64,000 bases of DNA, from assembly GCA_000827265.1 (NCBI GenBank), contig KN834773.1:486541-550540 (forward strand). The letters are read 5' to 3'. Each line of letters begins with the position of its first letter. Position 1 is the stretch's first letter. The notes beneath the pieces were generated by a model that saw only the letters and a list, made by a program, of their open reading frames with translations, ran no database searches and was not told the DNA's origin. The stretch is from Collybiopsis luxurians FD-317 M1. Its lineage: Eukaryota > Basidiomycota > Agaricomycetes > Agaricales > Omphalotaceae. This document shows, piece after piece, positions 35,498 through 45,748 of the stretch. A program made the position numbers and the translations under genes.

Positions 35498-38400
35498 TCA
35501 ACAAGAATCGTAAGTTTGTACCACAATATGATTAATCCTGTAGACGTAGTAAGAATGCCATCGAAAACCCGATGGATGATACATCATTACCTGGTGGGCT
35601 TTCAGTACGAGTGTTATTTCTGGCGTCATCTGCCACCTGGCAGTATGGGCGATAACCCCCTCCAAATCCAGAACATCCAACTCATCCGAAAAATCGGTGG
35701 AAACCATCTTTGCCTCAAATCCTTCAGGCCAAAATGATTTGAAGGGGTCCATAGAAGCATCTACCAGAGGGAGAGCTAGGCTGCGTCGGACAGCCAGTTT
35801 AACTGACCCTGCTTGCTTGAAGATGTATTGAATTTGACCTGCAGCCCACTCCGATCTAGAATCGCTGCCAATCCGAAAACAGATAAAGCTATTTCCTTTT
35901 CCTGGTGCACCAGGAATGGCATAAAAGTGAAAGCCGCTAGGAGCGAGAATACGTGATAGTAGCGATATATCTCCCACGCTATTATCAAGAAGTCGACTGA
36001 GTTCCCGAGGTACTTGCGATGGCGGATGATAGCTTGAGTGGAAAGCTTCCTCAGAGTCTGCGGGATTGTGTCGGTCGGAATCCTCATCATCAGACGAAAT
36101 GAGAGTAAAGTTGAAAGCTTTGTCAACTAATTTACGACAAGTCTTCATAATGTTGCTTCCCGTGCGATCGCGGTTCAACAGCCATTGACAAAAGGCAGCA
36201 CCCTTGTGAAAGGAGTGTAACAAGGTGTTTTCAGTATGACCTGGATTCAGAATATCAGTGTGTTTCCGGAGTGAAGTTAAAAGATTATCGGAACCTGCTT
36301 GATGGTTTACTGGAATGCGCTGCATTTTTCCTATCAATCGTTCTCCATAGAAGCACCAGAAATTTTGAACGTTGCCAAACAGGTCCATAAAGTCATAAAT
36401 GTGAAATGCTAAATGATGGGTGGGGAGATTAAATCTAGGAAAATGCTGCTTTAACCCCTCCACATGTTGTCGATAGAAGTACCGGAACCTTTCTCGTTCA
36501 AGGCGAGTGAGGTTTCACTTGGTCATTGCAATGGTTGCGAGGGTGAGGTACATGCTATTTTTCAGGATGGGCTTCATTTCCGATGCGTTTTTGGCTGCTT
36601 TTGGTGATCCCTTGCCCCAAAGGCTTATTAGCGCTATCGGAACAATGTACTCGAACATCATGCGCCAATTATCAGCCTTCAGTTTCCCCGCTCTTTTAGT
36701 GCCGACATCAGGAGGCGGTCTATGGATCCAGCTAGGTATAACAATCTCTCTAGTCACCTGTTGGATACGAGCCAAGACTGCGGAGGCATTGATTGGAGCC
36801 TGAGGAAGTCAAACAAGAGGCATAGTTTTTCTCTATGCTATGTGTCAGTACACTCCGTTTGATGTCCACGGATGTATCATACCCAATCACACAGAGCATC
36901 AACGAGAGCCCACTTGGTAACTTCTATGGGCAGTCTGTTGATATCGACACACACATAGTGAAGCGAATCCTCGTTTGTGCCTTCTAGGTACTGCGCCAAT
37001 CTTGAAAATCCGTCCTGACCACCTTCCACTGGTTGAGTCAATATGCGCTGAATACTTCCTATAAATACGGCAGAGTTGTAATTCATTCGTTGTCCTAGCC
37101 TGTGAAGAGTGTCCCTCTGCTCGACATCATTTAGCACCCGATATGAAGAAGGGCCGAGCTGATGGTATGCAGGTGTCGAACTTGCTCGGGGAGGTGGAAA
37201 GGACCTGGAAGTGAAATGCGGCCACACAAAGGGCCCATCTTCTTGAACTTCCGAGAGGCGCTGGGAATAATCTGAGTTTTTCACCAGCTAATACATTTAA
37301 AATTGCTCACCCAGCTTAAGAGGGCTCTTGCAAGTTCAGCCTTCTGCACCTGTTTGATTTCTGGTATATTTGCTTCCTGGAATATTCCAGGCATCTCTGA
37401 AGGAGGTGCTAGCAGGTCATTGCACACGTAGAACAGGGCACTCCAGTTTTCAGTGGTGAGTTTCTTTAATAACTCGGTCTTCTCAGACTGTGAGTTAGGG
37501 CGTGCTCGAGAGAGAAGGGAATGAATTTTCGTGATACCCTGAAGGACACGAGCATTTCCGTTGATGAGGACCTTCAATCTGTCGATGCGGGCCTTGCGAA
37601 GTCGTCCAGTTTGCTCGTCCAGGTGCAGCCAGTCCAGCACATCAAGTTGATCTTCCTCCAAGGCCGACTCAGTTCGGATTTCAGATAGAGCTGGAGGGAA
37701 TGCAAAATCATACTGAAAGGCAACATATGGGATCTTCAGTTCTTTATCTATCTGCGCTAGACCCAAGGCACACTGGTGGGAAAAGTATTCTGCAAGCACG
37801 TTCATGAACCAAGCGTGCATGGGATCCAGGATGGACTGCCGTGTTCTGTCGAAATAACCCAATCGCCTCAATTCAGAGTAGCGAGTCCCATAAGCTTCCA
37901 CTATTTCTCTGCGTTCTTTGACCGTAGTTGTGTATGCCCACTTCTCGGCACCTTTGTCCAACCGCCGATTGTCAATTGGCTTCCAGGACTCAAAATCCGT
38001 GCGAAGTTGGTGAAACGGATGCCAGACGTCGCAGTAGCAGCAGAAATTCCTGGCACCTACGTCTGCAAGACTAGCGAATGGCCGAAGGGCTCTAGAATCC
38101 ATTGTCAATCCCGCTAAGGCTACTCTATGTGTCCGCTCGTACAAATGACTCGAGTTTGGCAAATCATATGTCGTATAGCACTGGATACCCCTAGAATATC
38201 CAATTTCAAACTGGCTCACCACGGGCGCAAGATAGTGCTGATGTTGTGCCGATGTAGAAATGGGTTCATGGTGGCCTTGGATGATGCCGGGTATGTATGT
38301 GTAAGCTATATCGTTCCGCATTTCTGGAGGTAAGTTGAGGCAAGTAATAGCCATAATACCAGTCGAGCTTCGTTTGCAAGCACCTTTTCCTTCTACATTA

Positions 38401-39910
38401 AAAAAATTGGCATAAAGCAGGAAGAACCAACGGCCTTCTTCTCCGTGATCCGCAACGAATAGCCCTCCTTTCCCGTCCTCAAACTCCCTGTAGAAGCGGC
38501 CATCTGAGGTTCGGATTTTATCTTTGGGCGTCAACGAATTCGAAAGAACCTCGTCGCAGAAGCGGTCACTATATTCGGCAATACCAGGAATAGTGAGAAA
38601 GCGGCTGAACCATTCGAAAAAAGGATAGAACTCGAAGACTTTCAAAGGACGGCCATGCTCCAATAAAGGGGAGCCGCATGCTGGATGGTCTGCGCAGAAT
38701 TTGTGCATGCAGTGAGTAGGATATAAAGGCTTTTTGGAGCCACCTAGGTAGGAGGGTTCATGAAGAAAAGCACACGTTGGACAGACGGCATAAGGGACAG
38801 TCTCGATGTCTAGGTTGAATTTTTTTTCTACAGTTTTTATCCCCTCCGGTATAGTTTCCAAGACCGCAACTTGCTCAATGTTTGGTAATTTCAAGAGGGA
38901 AGAACCAAAAAGTTTGGTCATTTTCAACGTAAATGATGCCTCCTGTTGGCTCACCTTTCGAAAGACACGGTTGGCGAGAGAAAGGCAAGAAGCTACGAGT
39001 GTCGGTTCGCTTCCACCTATAGATGAGACTGCAATCAATCCCGCTACATCTCCATGAGTATTACCCCACATGACCAACAATGACAATAGCAAATGCACTG
39101 TTATCGACTTGATATGGAGAGAGATCTGGATGCCTAATCCGCCAGTCTCGAAGCGATTGGTTGATCTCATTCATGAGTACATTCACAGCAGCAATGGATT
39201 CAGAAGCTTCGGTCCTTTTAATAGTGCTGGCCTCTTTGCAGATTTCCTGTAGGACGCGCTCAAGATGAGACAAGGTGGACTGTATGACTGTTTCCTCGTG
39301 AATAGAGGATAACCGGTCCAGATCAGTCTGAATAAGAAGCAGATCCTTTTCCAAACTTCTAGCTTCGAAAACCGCAGTCTCTGCAACTTTTCTTGGTGCT
39401 CCTGAAGAACCATACTGCAGTACATATGATCAACGATGAAACACAGCCAAGAAAGGAAGATAGAGCACATACTACTTTTCCAACAAGCTCCTCCATGATA
39501 TTTTGGTATGCGGTCGAGTCAGCGGTGAAAATTTGAACTGTCTCCCGCTCACTCAGAACAGCGCCTACAGAATCGAAGGTCTCTTGACCGGAGTTAGTTA
39601 CATCCTGGGATTCCAGTAATTGCTTCGATGAGGAGGGTTGAGAGTCGTGTGGACTGCGTTGTACCGCCGGGGTTCTCTTGGAGAGATCAATGGTCCAATT
39701 TTCACCAGTGCTGGACGATTCGTTGAATTCTACTCATTCAAGAAATCGCGCAAAGCGACTTTTCTTGGAGGTTTGGCCGAGAGAAATATCAGACAGATCG
39801 TCGCCCACAGATGGTGAGGACAATGCGCCATCGTCAGGAGACAGGGATCGAGACTTTCGGAAGGCCTTTTCTAGAAATTCCGAAAAGGGACGTTTCTTGG
39901 AAGAGCTCAT
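35498..39910 (-). mobile_element. Tnp2/CACTA-like (Plavaka-type) transposase gene of basidiomycetes
   Basis: Minus-strand gene from ATG 39910 (MSSSKKRPFSEFLEKAF) to 35498. The central 630-codon frame (39170-37281) holds the hallmarks of mushroom Tnp2-like proteins: VPYAVCPTCAFLH with further Cys pairs, GDVAGLIAVSSIGGS, YTYIPGIIQGHHEPI, STSAQHQHYLAPVV, RVALAGLTMDSRALRPFA, CCYCDVWHPFHQLRTDFE and ILDPMHAWFMNVL. The 3' part has RAGKLKADNWRMMFEYIVPI and YRQHVEGLKQHFPRF. TGA at 39736-39734 interrupts an otherwise open N-terminal frame, and one frame change near 39065 is not explained by a good intron. It is therefore probably a defective element. Terminal inverted repeats and the target duplication were not found. 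Confidence 0.75.
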
Positions 39911-40145
39911 TCCTAACGTTGCCTTGGATCAGTGATATCGATACTGAGCCAACCAAAGTTTAGTTGTGGGAACAGGTACTGTTCAATTTCTCTGTTTCGC
40001 TAACTCCCGGCCCGGGTCTCTCATTTTAGCGAAGGGACTCAAGCCTACTTGAAACAGACTGCTATCGAGAGTAGATCGTACATAAATCCGTTACACCTCC
40101 GCCATCAAGTTAGAGTATATCATGTCGAGGACTGAGAATACAAGA
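39911..40145. other. Short gap between two minus-strand genes
   Basis: 235 bp, nothing recognised. Confidence 0.4.
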
Positions 40146-40870
40146 TTATGCCTCGCTATTCAAGGGAACCTTCCCGATAACCACAAAAGGTAACTTTAAC
40201 CGCTCGATATGCTTGAACAGGGTGGGTGGAACATATTCCTTCAGGCGCGGCTGATCCTCCGCCGTGACAGTTGCTGGAATCATTGAAAAGTCGAAGATAA
40301 TACCAACCTTGGAGGGATCAAGACTCGAGTCAGCGGGAGGGTATGCATTTCCTGGATTTGATACACCATAAGTCAGTAAAACAAATTAGATAGCAACAGA
40401 AGAGTGCCTACGCGGACTAGAAGTCAAGAGCTGAATAGCAAGATGGAGAAGGAAGGATTCTGCGGTAAGTTGCTTTCTTTGTTCGCGACAGGCTGGGCAC
40501 GAGATATGGTGCAGAAACATCTACGGATTCGAGTGAACCCATTGAAAAAAGGAACTAACACGAGGAGAGGTAAGAGAGGCAGTAGCCCTTGGCCAGAACA
40601 ATTCTGCTGACATAGATATACGAGCAGGAGGTGCGTGATGTGACCGGAGGTTGCGAAAGAGGGTCGAGGAAACCCAAGCAGAGACCGCGGTTGTCATTAT
40701 TAGAAATAGCTGTAATAATATGGAGGATGGCAAAAAAGGCTTGGAATTACAATACATACCGAGGTCAATCTCATTGTCGCTGAGTTCCTCATCACTGCCA
40801 ACTTGGGCTTCGAGGACTACAAGCTTTCGGCGGCAACCTCCAAGCTGATTTCTTCCTCGTTCACTGAAGG
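40146..40870 (-). CDS. Exons of an unidentified gene
   Basis: Two good coding-like exons on the minus strand. The 5' one (about 40870-40765) reads RNQLGGCRRKLVVLEAQVGS then DEELSDNEIDL and ends in a GTATGT donor. The 3' one (about 40390-40146) reads NAYPPADSSLDPSKVGIIFD, SMIPATVTAEDQPRLKEYVP and stops after GKVPLNSEA. Exons between them are less clear, including one that may carry CPACREQ. No start ATG is found in the first frame. The 5' exon is part of a segment repeated at 57.3 kb, where it is frame-broken. No family recognised. Confidence 0.4.
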
Positions 40871-41247
40871 AAACTGTTCAATTTTTGTATCTCTGCGGCC
40901 TACCGATAATAGCAAAGGTTGGATGAATTTTATTATAATTATTAGTATACGCAATTCTTACTTGACTCAGTCAATTATTCAAAGGTTAGATTGGAGCGGT
41001 ACTTTGAGTTCTCGAAAAACCTGAGACTTGGTAGGTGGAGGTTCGAGATGAAGAAGGCAGGAGGTGTTCACGTGTGGGATGCTGGGTCATATCGGCTCGG
41101 GGGCTGGATTCTGCACTCAAAAAGGAAATGGGCCTACTAGGCGCGCTTCAAATTTCCTTTTTGCATGTAGAATCCAACCCCCGAGCCGATATGACCCAGC
41201 ATCCCACACGTGAACACCTCCTGCCCTCTTCATCTTGAACCTCCACC
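40726..41247. repeat. Long direct repeat, copy 1 (partner 57253-57769)
   Basis: From GGATGGCAAAAAAGGCTTGG onward the two segments match over about 520 bp with few differences, including the exon-like part, an AT-rich stretch and the terminal palindrome. They lie in direct orientation 16.5 kb apart. Confidence 0.9.
41034..41247. promoter_or_regulatory. Palindromic upstream element 1 (two arms of ~97 bp)
   Basis: Left arm 41034-41130, loop about 20 bp, right arm 41151-41247, a near-perfect inverted repeat. Each arm reads, towards the gene it faces, CATTTCCTTTTTGAGTGTAG, AATCCAGCCCCCGAGCC, GACCCAGCATCCCAC, ACGTGAACACCT and CTTCATCTTGAACC. The left arm faces the minus-strand exons at 40146-40870, the right arm faces the + gene at 41775. 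It could equally be a foldback transposon. Confidence 0.7.
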
Positions 41248-41648
41248 ATAAGATTTCCTTGTCGTACACCCAATCTATACCTTCCCAGTTTAAGAGAATA
41301 GAAAAATGAATAACATTCCAGCTACCCCAAGCACAAAACTTGCAGCTACTGTCAATCCTCCGTTGTTCCGCAACTTTTGGACAGCCTGGTGGTTGGGAGG
41401 TCTACAATCTCGGTAACGGCAGCATTGTATTCGCTTTCCCCTTTGCAACGCTCACTCTTCCCGCTATTTTGCCTCTTTTGTTTTCATAGAACTATTGTAC
41501 GCTCACATAGTCCTTGAATATGTGCTTCCACTGTATTGTATGCGCCTTGATTACATTGACCGTCGATCTATATGTACACGTCTGGCCATGCAAACGAAAG
41601 ACCGGAATATTTTCAGCATGATGAATGCGCGCTGAAATGTTACTGTGT

Positions 41649-41770
41649 ACACTCGAAAAGGAAATCGGAAAGCGCCCCGCCATTTCCTTTTCGAGTGTAG
41701 AATCCATCCGCCGAGCCTTTATTACCCACCGTTCCTCACGTGAACAACTTCTGCACTCCTTTACCCCCAA
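41649..41770 (+). promoter_or_regulatory. Upstream element 2, directly before ATG 41775
   Basis: Full arm at 41682-41770 in + orientation, preceded by a short inverted copy of its first ~17 bases (ACACTCGAAAAGGAAAT at 41649-41665). Contains CCTCACGTGAAC. It ends 5 bp before the ATG, so it would include the transcription start or 5' leader. Confidence 0.65.
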
Positions 41771-41774
41771 CATT

Positions 41775-42700
41775 ATGACCCCGTCTCAGCTGGCAGAATC
41801 AAGTGTCAATTCTGGGCATGTTGACCGTGCCACCTTTTGCCTGCAACTTCACTCTTTTACTGTAACATTTCATGCCTCTCCTTCTCCATCCCATAGCTCG
41901 ACTTGTAGCCACTGTCTACCTCCAACTCCCAATCTTAATCGCTCGAGTTGTAGTCCTTCCTCTGTACCTCCTTCGCTTGCTTCCTCCTCTGCCACTCAAG
42001 GGACACCTTGTGGAACGCCTGATACTCCGTCAGGTTCGAGTTTCAATCCCTCCTTCGTACCTGCTCCGCCTGTTCCACCTGTCCCCTCTTCTGGTCCCAT
42101 TCGCTCTGGGTGCACATCTCCACGCGCTCGAAGAATGCGTGCTTCTTCAACAGCGTCTCCCTATAATCACCAAATTGTCGACTTTTCTGTTCCAGGGGAG
42201 GACTCATCTAGAATTACGAAGCCTCCTGGTGAAGTCGGCCGGCCGAACTGGGGTGGTTATAGCTTACAGAAGTTCCTTGATTGGCCACCCGACAAATATC
42301 GCAAGGTCAAAGTAAGTGGCACTGACCTATCAATATTTGACATGAAATGGGGTGCTTATCTACCGTCAGGCATTTGTTACGGATCTGGTTTCGGAACATC
42401 TAGACTGTTCCCTCTGTTTTAGCAAGCAGTCGATCGATGAAATTCAAGAAATTCGTCAAAAGGCAAGATGTGATTTCCTTGGCTGTGAGTCAGTCAAATC
42501 TAACCATGTTTTAGGCGCAATTGCAGTTCCCTTGGCTATCACGCTACAATAGACAGTGGGTCGTTGATGATATGATTCGTATGCGCCTCAGCTACGAGTC
42601 GGTGAAGAGCAAAAGAACTAAGATGGCGAATGAGCTGGAAAGAATACGTACTCGTTCACGACAACTAGTAGCAGCTGCACAGGTGATACAAGGAATATAG
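41775..42700 (+). CDS. Unidentified agaricomycete protein, Ser/Pro-rich N-terminus
   Basis: Three exons: 41775-42311, 42370-42462, 42515-42700. The first ~130 residues are rich in Ser, Pro and Thr. The conserved part reads KPPGEVGRPNWGGYSLQKFL, DWPPDKYRKVK, AFVTDLVSEHLD, then IDEIQEIRQKAQLQFPWLSR, YNRQWVVDDMIRMRLSYES and a basic helix. The motif order (PPGEVGRP..GGY, W...Y, FP.L..Y...W.VDD.I...L) is familiar from uncharacterised mushroom proteins; a nuclear or DNA-associated role is only a guess. The second intron uses a GC donor (AAG, then gcaaga, at 42463). An upstream repeat element ends 5 bp before the ATG. Confidence 0.65.
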
Positions 42701-42894
42701 AGAAGTACGCTTATTATCAGTACTTCCAAATGTCGCTGTGCTTCTAAGTACGATTTGTGTCTGTTCTCTAACTAAATGTCATTCCTCCCTTCATTGTGCT
42801 CTATCATTCACAGACCTGAAAATGACCTCAATATATCTTAACTTCTCTCTGAAATATAAGTGAAACTTCAATAATAGCATACAAAAGGCGTAGA

Positions 42895-42904
42895 TTCACG
42901 TGAA
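42895..42904 (+). promoter_or_regulatory. TTCACGTGAA palindrome and TATA box before ATG 43071
   Basis: TTCACGTGAA (E-box core CACGTG) followed by TTTATAAA at 42929-42936. The same ACGTGAAC core occurs in all upstream elements of this region, but here without the rest of the element. Confidence 0.45.
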
Positions 42905-43070
42905 CCCCATCGCTTGCTTCACACGCGGTTTATAAAGACACTATGGATCTCAGATTCTTCGTCATTGTTAGACTATCGACAGAGCTCAGGCCTACAGCCC
43001 AAAAGGTACGCAAATACTGAAAACAATATTTGGAATGATTAGTTAAGAAACTTTTAAGTCGTTGATTGTC

Positions 43071-44159
43071 ATGGACAGTGATCCAAACGGCCCAAGCGCC
43101 CAGCCGCCGAGTGGATACACTTCAAAGGAGCAGGGATTTAACAGAAATGTATGCAATCATTTTACTCACTTCTACTCATAAAGCTCAATCACTTACAGCG
43201 CCTGATTCGAACAATACTTTGCAACGCATTTGAAATCAACAGTATGGGCTTGAATCGTATCTGGGAGATGGAGCCTGTATCTTCTGCTCGCCTATCACTG
43301 TTTTCTCAAAGTCCCGATGAATATGGACCAAGTGTACCTGGGGCTCGGCTAGACATTTCTGGAAAGTCGGTGAAAGATTTGAAGGACTCTCCATGGAATC
43401 GTACTTTGATACTGGTGTTAGCTCAAAAAGCTCAGGAGCTAGTGGCTACATCATCCGAGCCACTTCAATATGGCCATCTCATCGACTGGAAACCTCTATT
43501 CCAACAACGGGTCCATCGCTACCTTCGAGACGCTCACAAGGCGAAACCGAGACTGGATGAGTCGCCTGAACAGGCTAAAACCCGTCTTCGGCTATCCTAC
43601 GTGGAATCCTCAAAGAAAATGAATCAAAGATCTACTCTAGAATGAGTAAGTAAGCGCTATACTTGGTCTTCACAACTCACAACGCAATCATCAGAAATTC
43701 ACCTCCAGACAAGAAGTTGCAACCGTAATGCTTCAGCATACATCTTTGTCCAATGATCAGAAAGGCACTGAACTGTGGTCTTACGTCTTGCGATGCCTGA
43801 ATGAACTGACACAAGACGGTCTTTCAGATGAAGAAGATGGCTCTGAAGGGGATGAAGAGGTTAAGCTGGTAGCAGATCTTGACTTTCGACACCCAGATTT
43901 GCGCCTCCTCTTCCAAAAGGTAGATAACACGCGGTTATCACATCCTGACATCTTTGTATTGGCGGGACAGAGGAAAATCAAAAGGGTCTTGGGTTCTCGC
44001 ATCGTAGTCTGCAAACCTCCTCCCGATCTTTCGCTGGTTTTCTTTCGGCCAGAGTATCTTGGAGCCAGACCGATATCGGAAGCAGACGTGGAAGGGAAAG
44101 AGTGGCCGGTGTCGAGGTTCATTGATTTCCTGCTGTTCATATATCATTTCCTGATTTAA
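43071..44159 (+). pseudogene. Acidic agaricomycete family protein, paralog 1 (in-frame TGA)
   Basis: Exon 1 43071-43148 (MDSDPNGPSAQPPSGYTSKE), exon 2 43199-43645, last exon about 43695-44159. Exon 2 has RLIRTILCNAFEINS, DSPWNRTLILVLAQKAQELV and DWKPLFQQRVHRYL; the last has DGLSDEEDGSEGDEE, HPDLRLLFQKVDNTR, HPDIFVLAGQRKIKRV and PPPDLSLVFFRPEYL. The same blocks in the same order occur in 44285-45737, so the two are paralogs, placed tail to tail 126 bp apart. TGA at 43643-43645 falls exactly before the 5' splice site (GAATGA, then gtaagt), so the spliced message would stop there. CGA to TGA would explain it. Similar GMSxEE-type proteins are common next to mushroom transposons; function unknown. 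Confidence 0.6.
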
Positions 44160-44284
44160 TCTCGTTGCAGATATCTACAAGACATTTATTGGTCTACATA
44201 GAATTCCTGTCTCGCGTACTATATATAAGATAACCTGGACAAATCTGATTCTAGATTAAGCTGGATCTGTGCGTGATGTGTGAT

Positions 44285-45737
44285 CTATGGTTGCGACGCA
44301 GGGTCATAGTCAAAATTGAACAAAGGGATAGTGGCATTGCTCAGCTCGAGCTCAACAATTTGATGGGGCAGAAGGCAATCGAAGTACTCATCCTGTAGAA
44401 CAGATCGAGAAAGCCCTTTGGGAGGATCCTGATAGGAAAATTCTGCTATTCGTTGCCTCATCTTCCGAGGTTTTCCTTTTTGGTGGAAAATAGTGTGTTC
44501 CTTGGCTCGAGTGTCGTCCATTTTCATGAAGAGAGCGGTCAACGAAGAGTGTCGATAAAATAATTGTCTGATAATTTTGATCTTCTTCTTCTTCGTCCTT
44601 CCATTTTTACGAACGGTCTGAATACCGTCTTCATCTTCGGACATTCCAGCATGCCCGAGATGTTCCAAGACAACCAACCCATACTGCCAAAATTTTGTTC
44701 CTTCAGTATCACCTTGTTGGCGGCAAGCTTCAAGCATTACGGAGGAGGTGTCGCATCTGTCCTTCCATTTCTGTGTAGAGTGTATAAAGTTAGAAAAGAT
44801 TAGCGAGATAGAGGAGAAAGAAGTTTCGCACCTGATGGCGACTGAACACCTCTGCACACCTTTTATTAACTCTCTCGTGTTCATCTTCTAGTCGCCTGCA
44901 TATCTGAGCCCTAGTCTCTCCCTCAAATAGTGGTTGAGCCTTGATGACTGCCAAAAAAATTCGGTACAAGCGTTCTCTAATCAGCTTTTTCCAGTTAATC
45001 TTATCTGCATTCAGCCCAAATCTATTTGGATCCTGGCAGTTTGCAACTATTTCAGCTGCAAGTTTGGAAAGGTTATGTATCAGAGCTTGATTCCAGTCCG
45101 AATCCAATAAATCATCTGTGTCGCTTCCGATCTTGTCGAACCTGGTATTGACCAGCTTGGGGCCGTATTTGACAGGATTGCGGCGAAACTTTTCCAGTCG
45201 TCTGGGACTGGTCCCTTTCCTGGCAAAAGCTTCATTGTTCTGCTCTACGTGGAGAGCCTCTCGGATGATAAGCCGACCCAGTTCCTATCAAGGGTGTCAG
45301 GTAGCTAGTCCCTGATTGAGGACAGAGGTACGTACTGAAATCTGTCTTCTTGTTTCATCGTTATCCCACGAGTCACAAAGAATCCCTTGCCGTGCGTAAG
45401 TGCGTCGCGTCTCACTGTCATTACTCTCAACCTCTTCATCTGATGCTCCATCCGACTCGCTTTCAGTGTTAGATTCTTGCTCATCGTCGCCATCAGTAGC
45501 ATCATCGGCACTGAACAAACTACTGCCAGGGCGCTCTCCGGTGGCTTGCTCTTTCCCCTTACGCGATTGGCTGCTTCGTTTTCCTTTAGGCTGGTTATCC
45601 TGAGATGGATCAAGGTCCTAAAAGTGGGTATTCAGTGCCGGATCTACTTCAAGCCTCTGTACACCTCATACCTGTGTTCCTCCCATTTCAGGTCCCTGAG
45701 GGTTGCTGGAGTGACTGTTACCTGCGTGCGCCTGCAT
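44285..45737 (-). CDS. Acidic agaricomycete family protein, paralog 2
   Basis: Starts at ATG 45737 (MQAHAGNSHSSNPQGPEMGG). A basic/acidic low-complexity part follows (QPKGKRSSQSRKGKEQ, then SNTESESDGASDEEVES), then the conserved half: ELGRLIIREALHVEQN, LLDSDWNQALIHNLSKLAAE, INWKKLIRERLYRIF, LEHLGHAGMSEDEDG, HSSLTALFMKMDDTR, PPKGLSRSVLQDEYF. Stop at 44285. About four introns. The frame is open, unlike paralog 1. The acidic linker and basic runs (RKNGRTKKKKIKI) suggest a nuclear protein. The upstream coiled-coil gene on the same strand stops only 11 bp before this ATG, so a joint transcript or a single longer gene is possible. Confidence 0.65.
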
Positions 45738-45748
45738 CAAAGGCCATA

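Noticed and set aside
37776..38117. 113-codon + frame inside the transposase
   Set aside because: Antisense shadow of the long minus-strand transposase frame.
41034..41247. Palindrome as a Helitron end or rRNA/tRNA structure
   Set aside because: Arms are ~97 bp, far longer than a Helitron hairpin, and contain no tRNA or rRNA landmarks.
43781..44140. 119-codon frame on the strand opposite paralog 1
   Set aside because: Shadow of the acidic coding strand (Ser/Arg-rich mirror of a Glu/Asp-rich exon).
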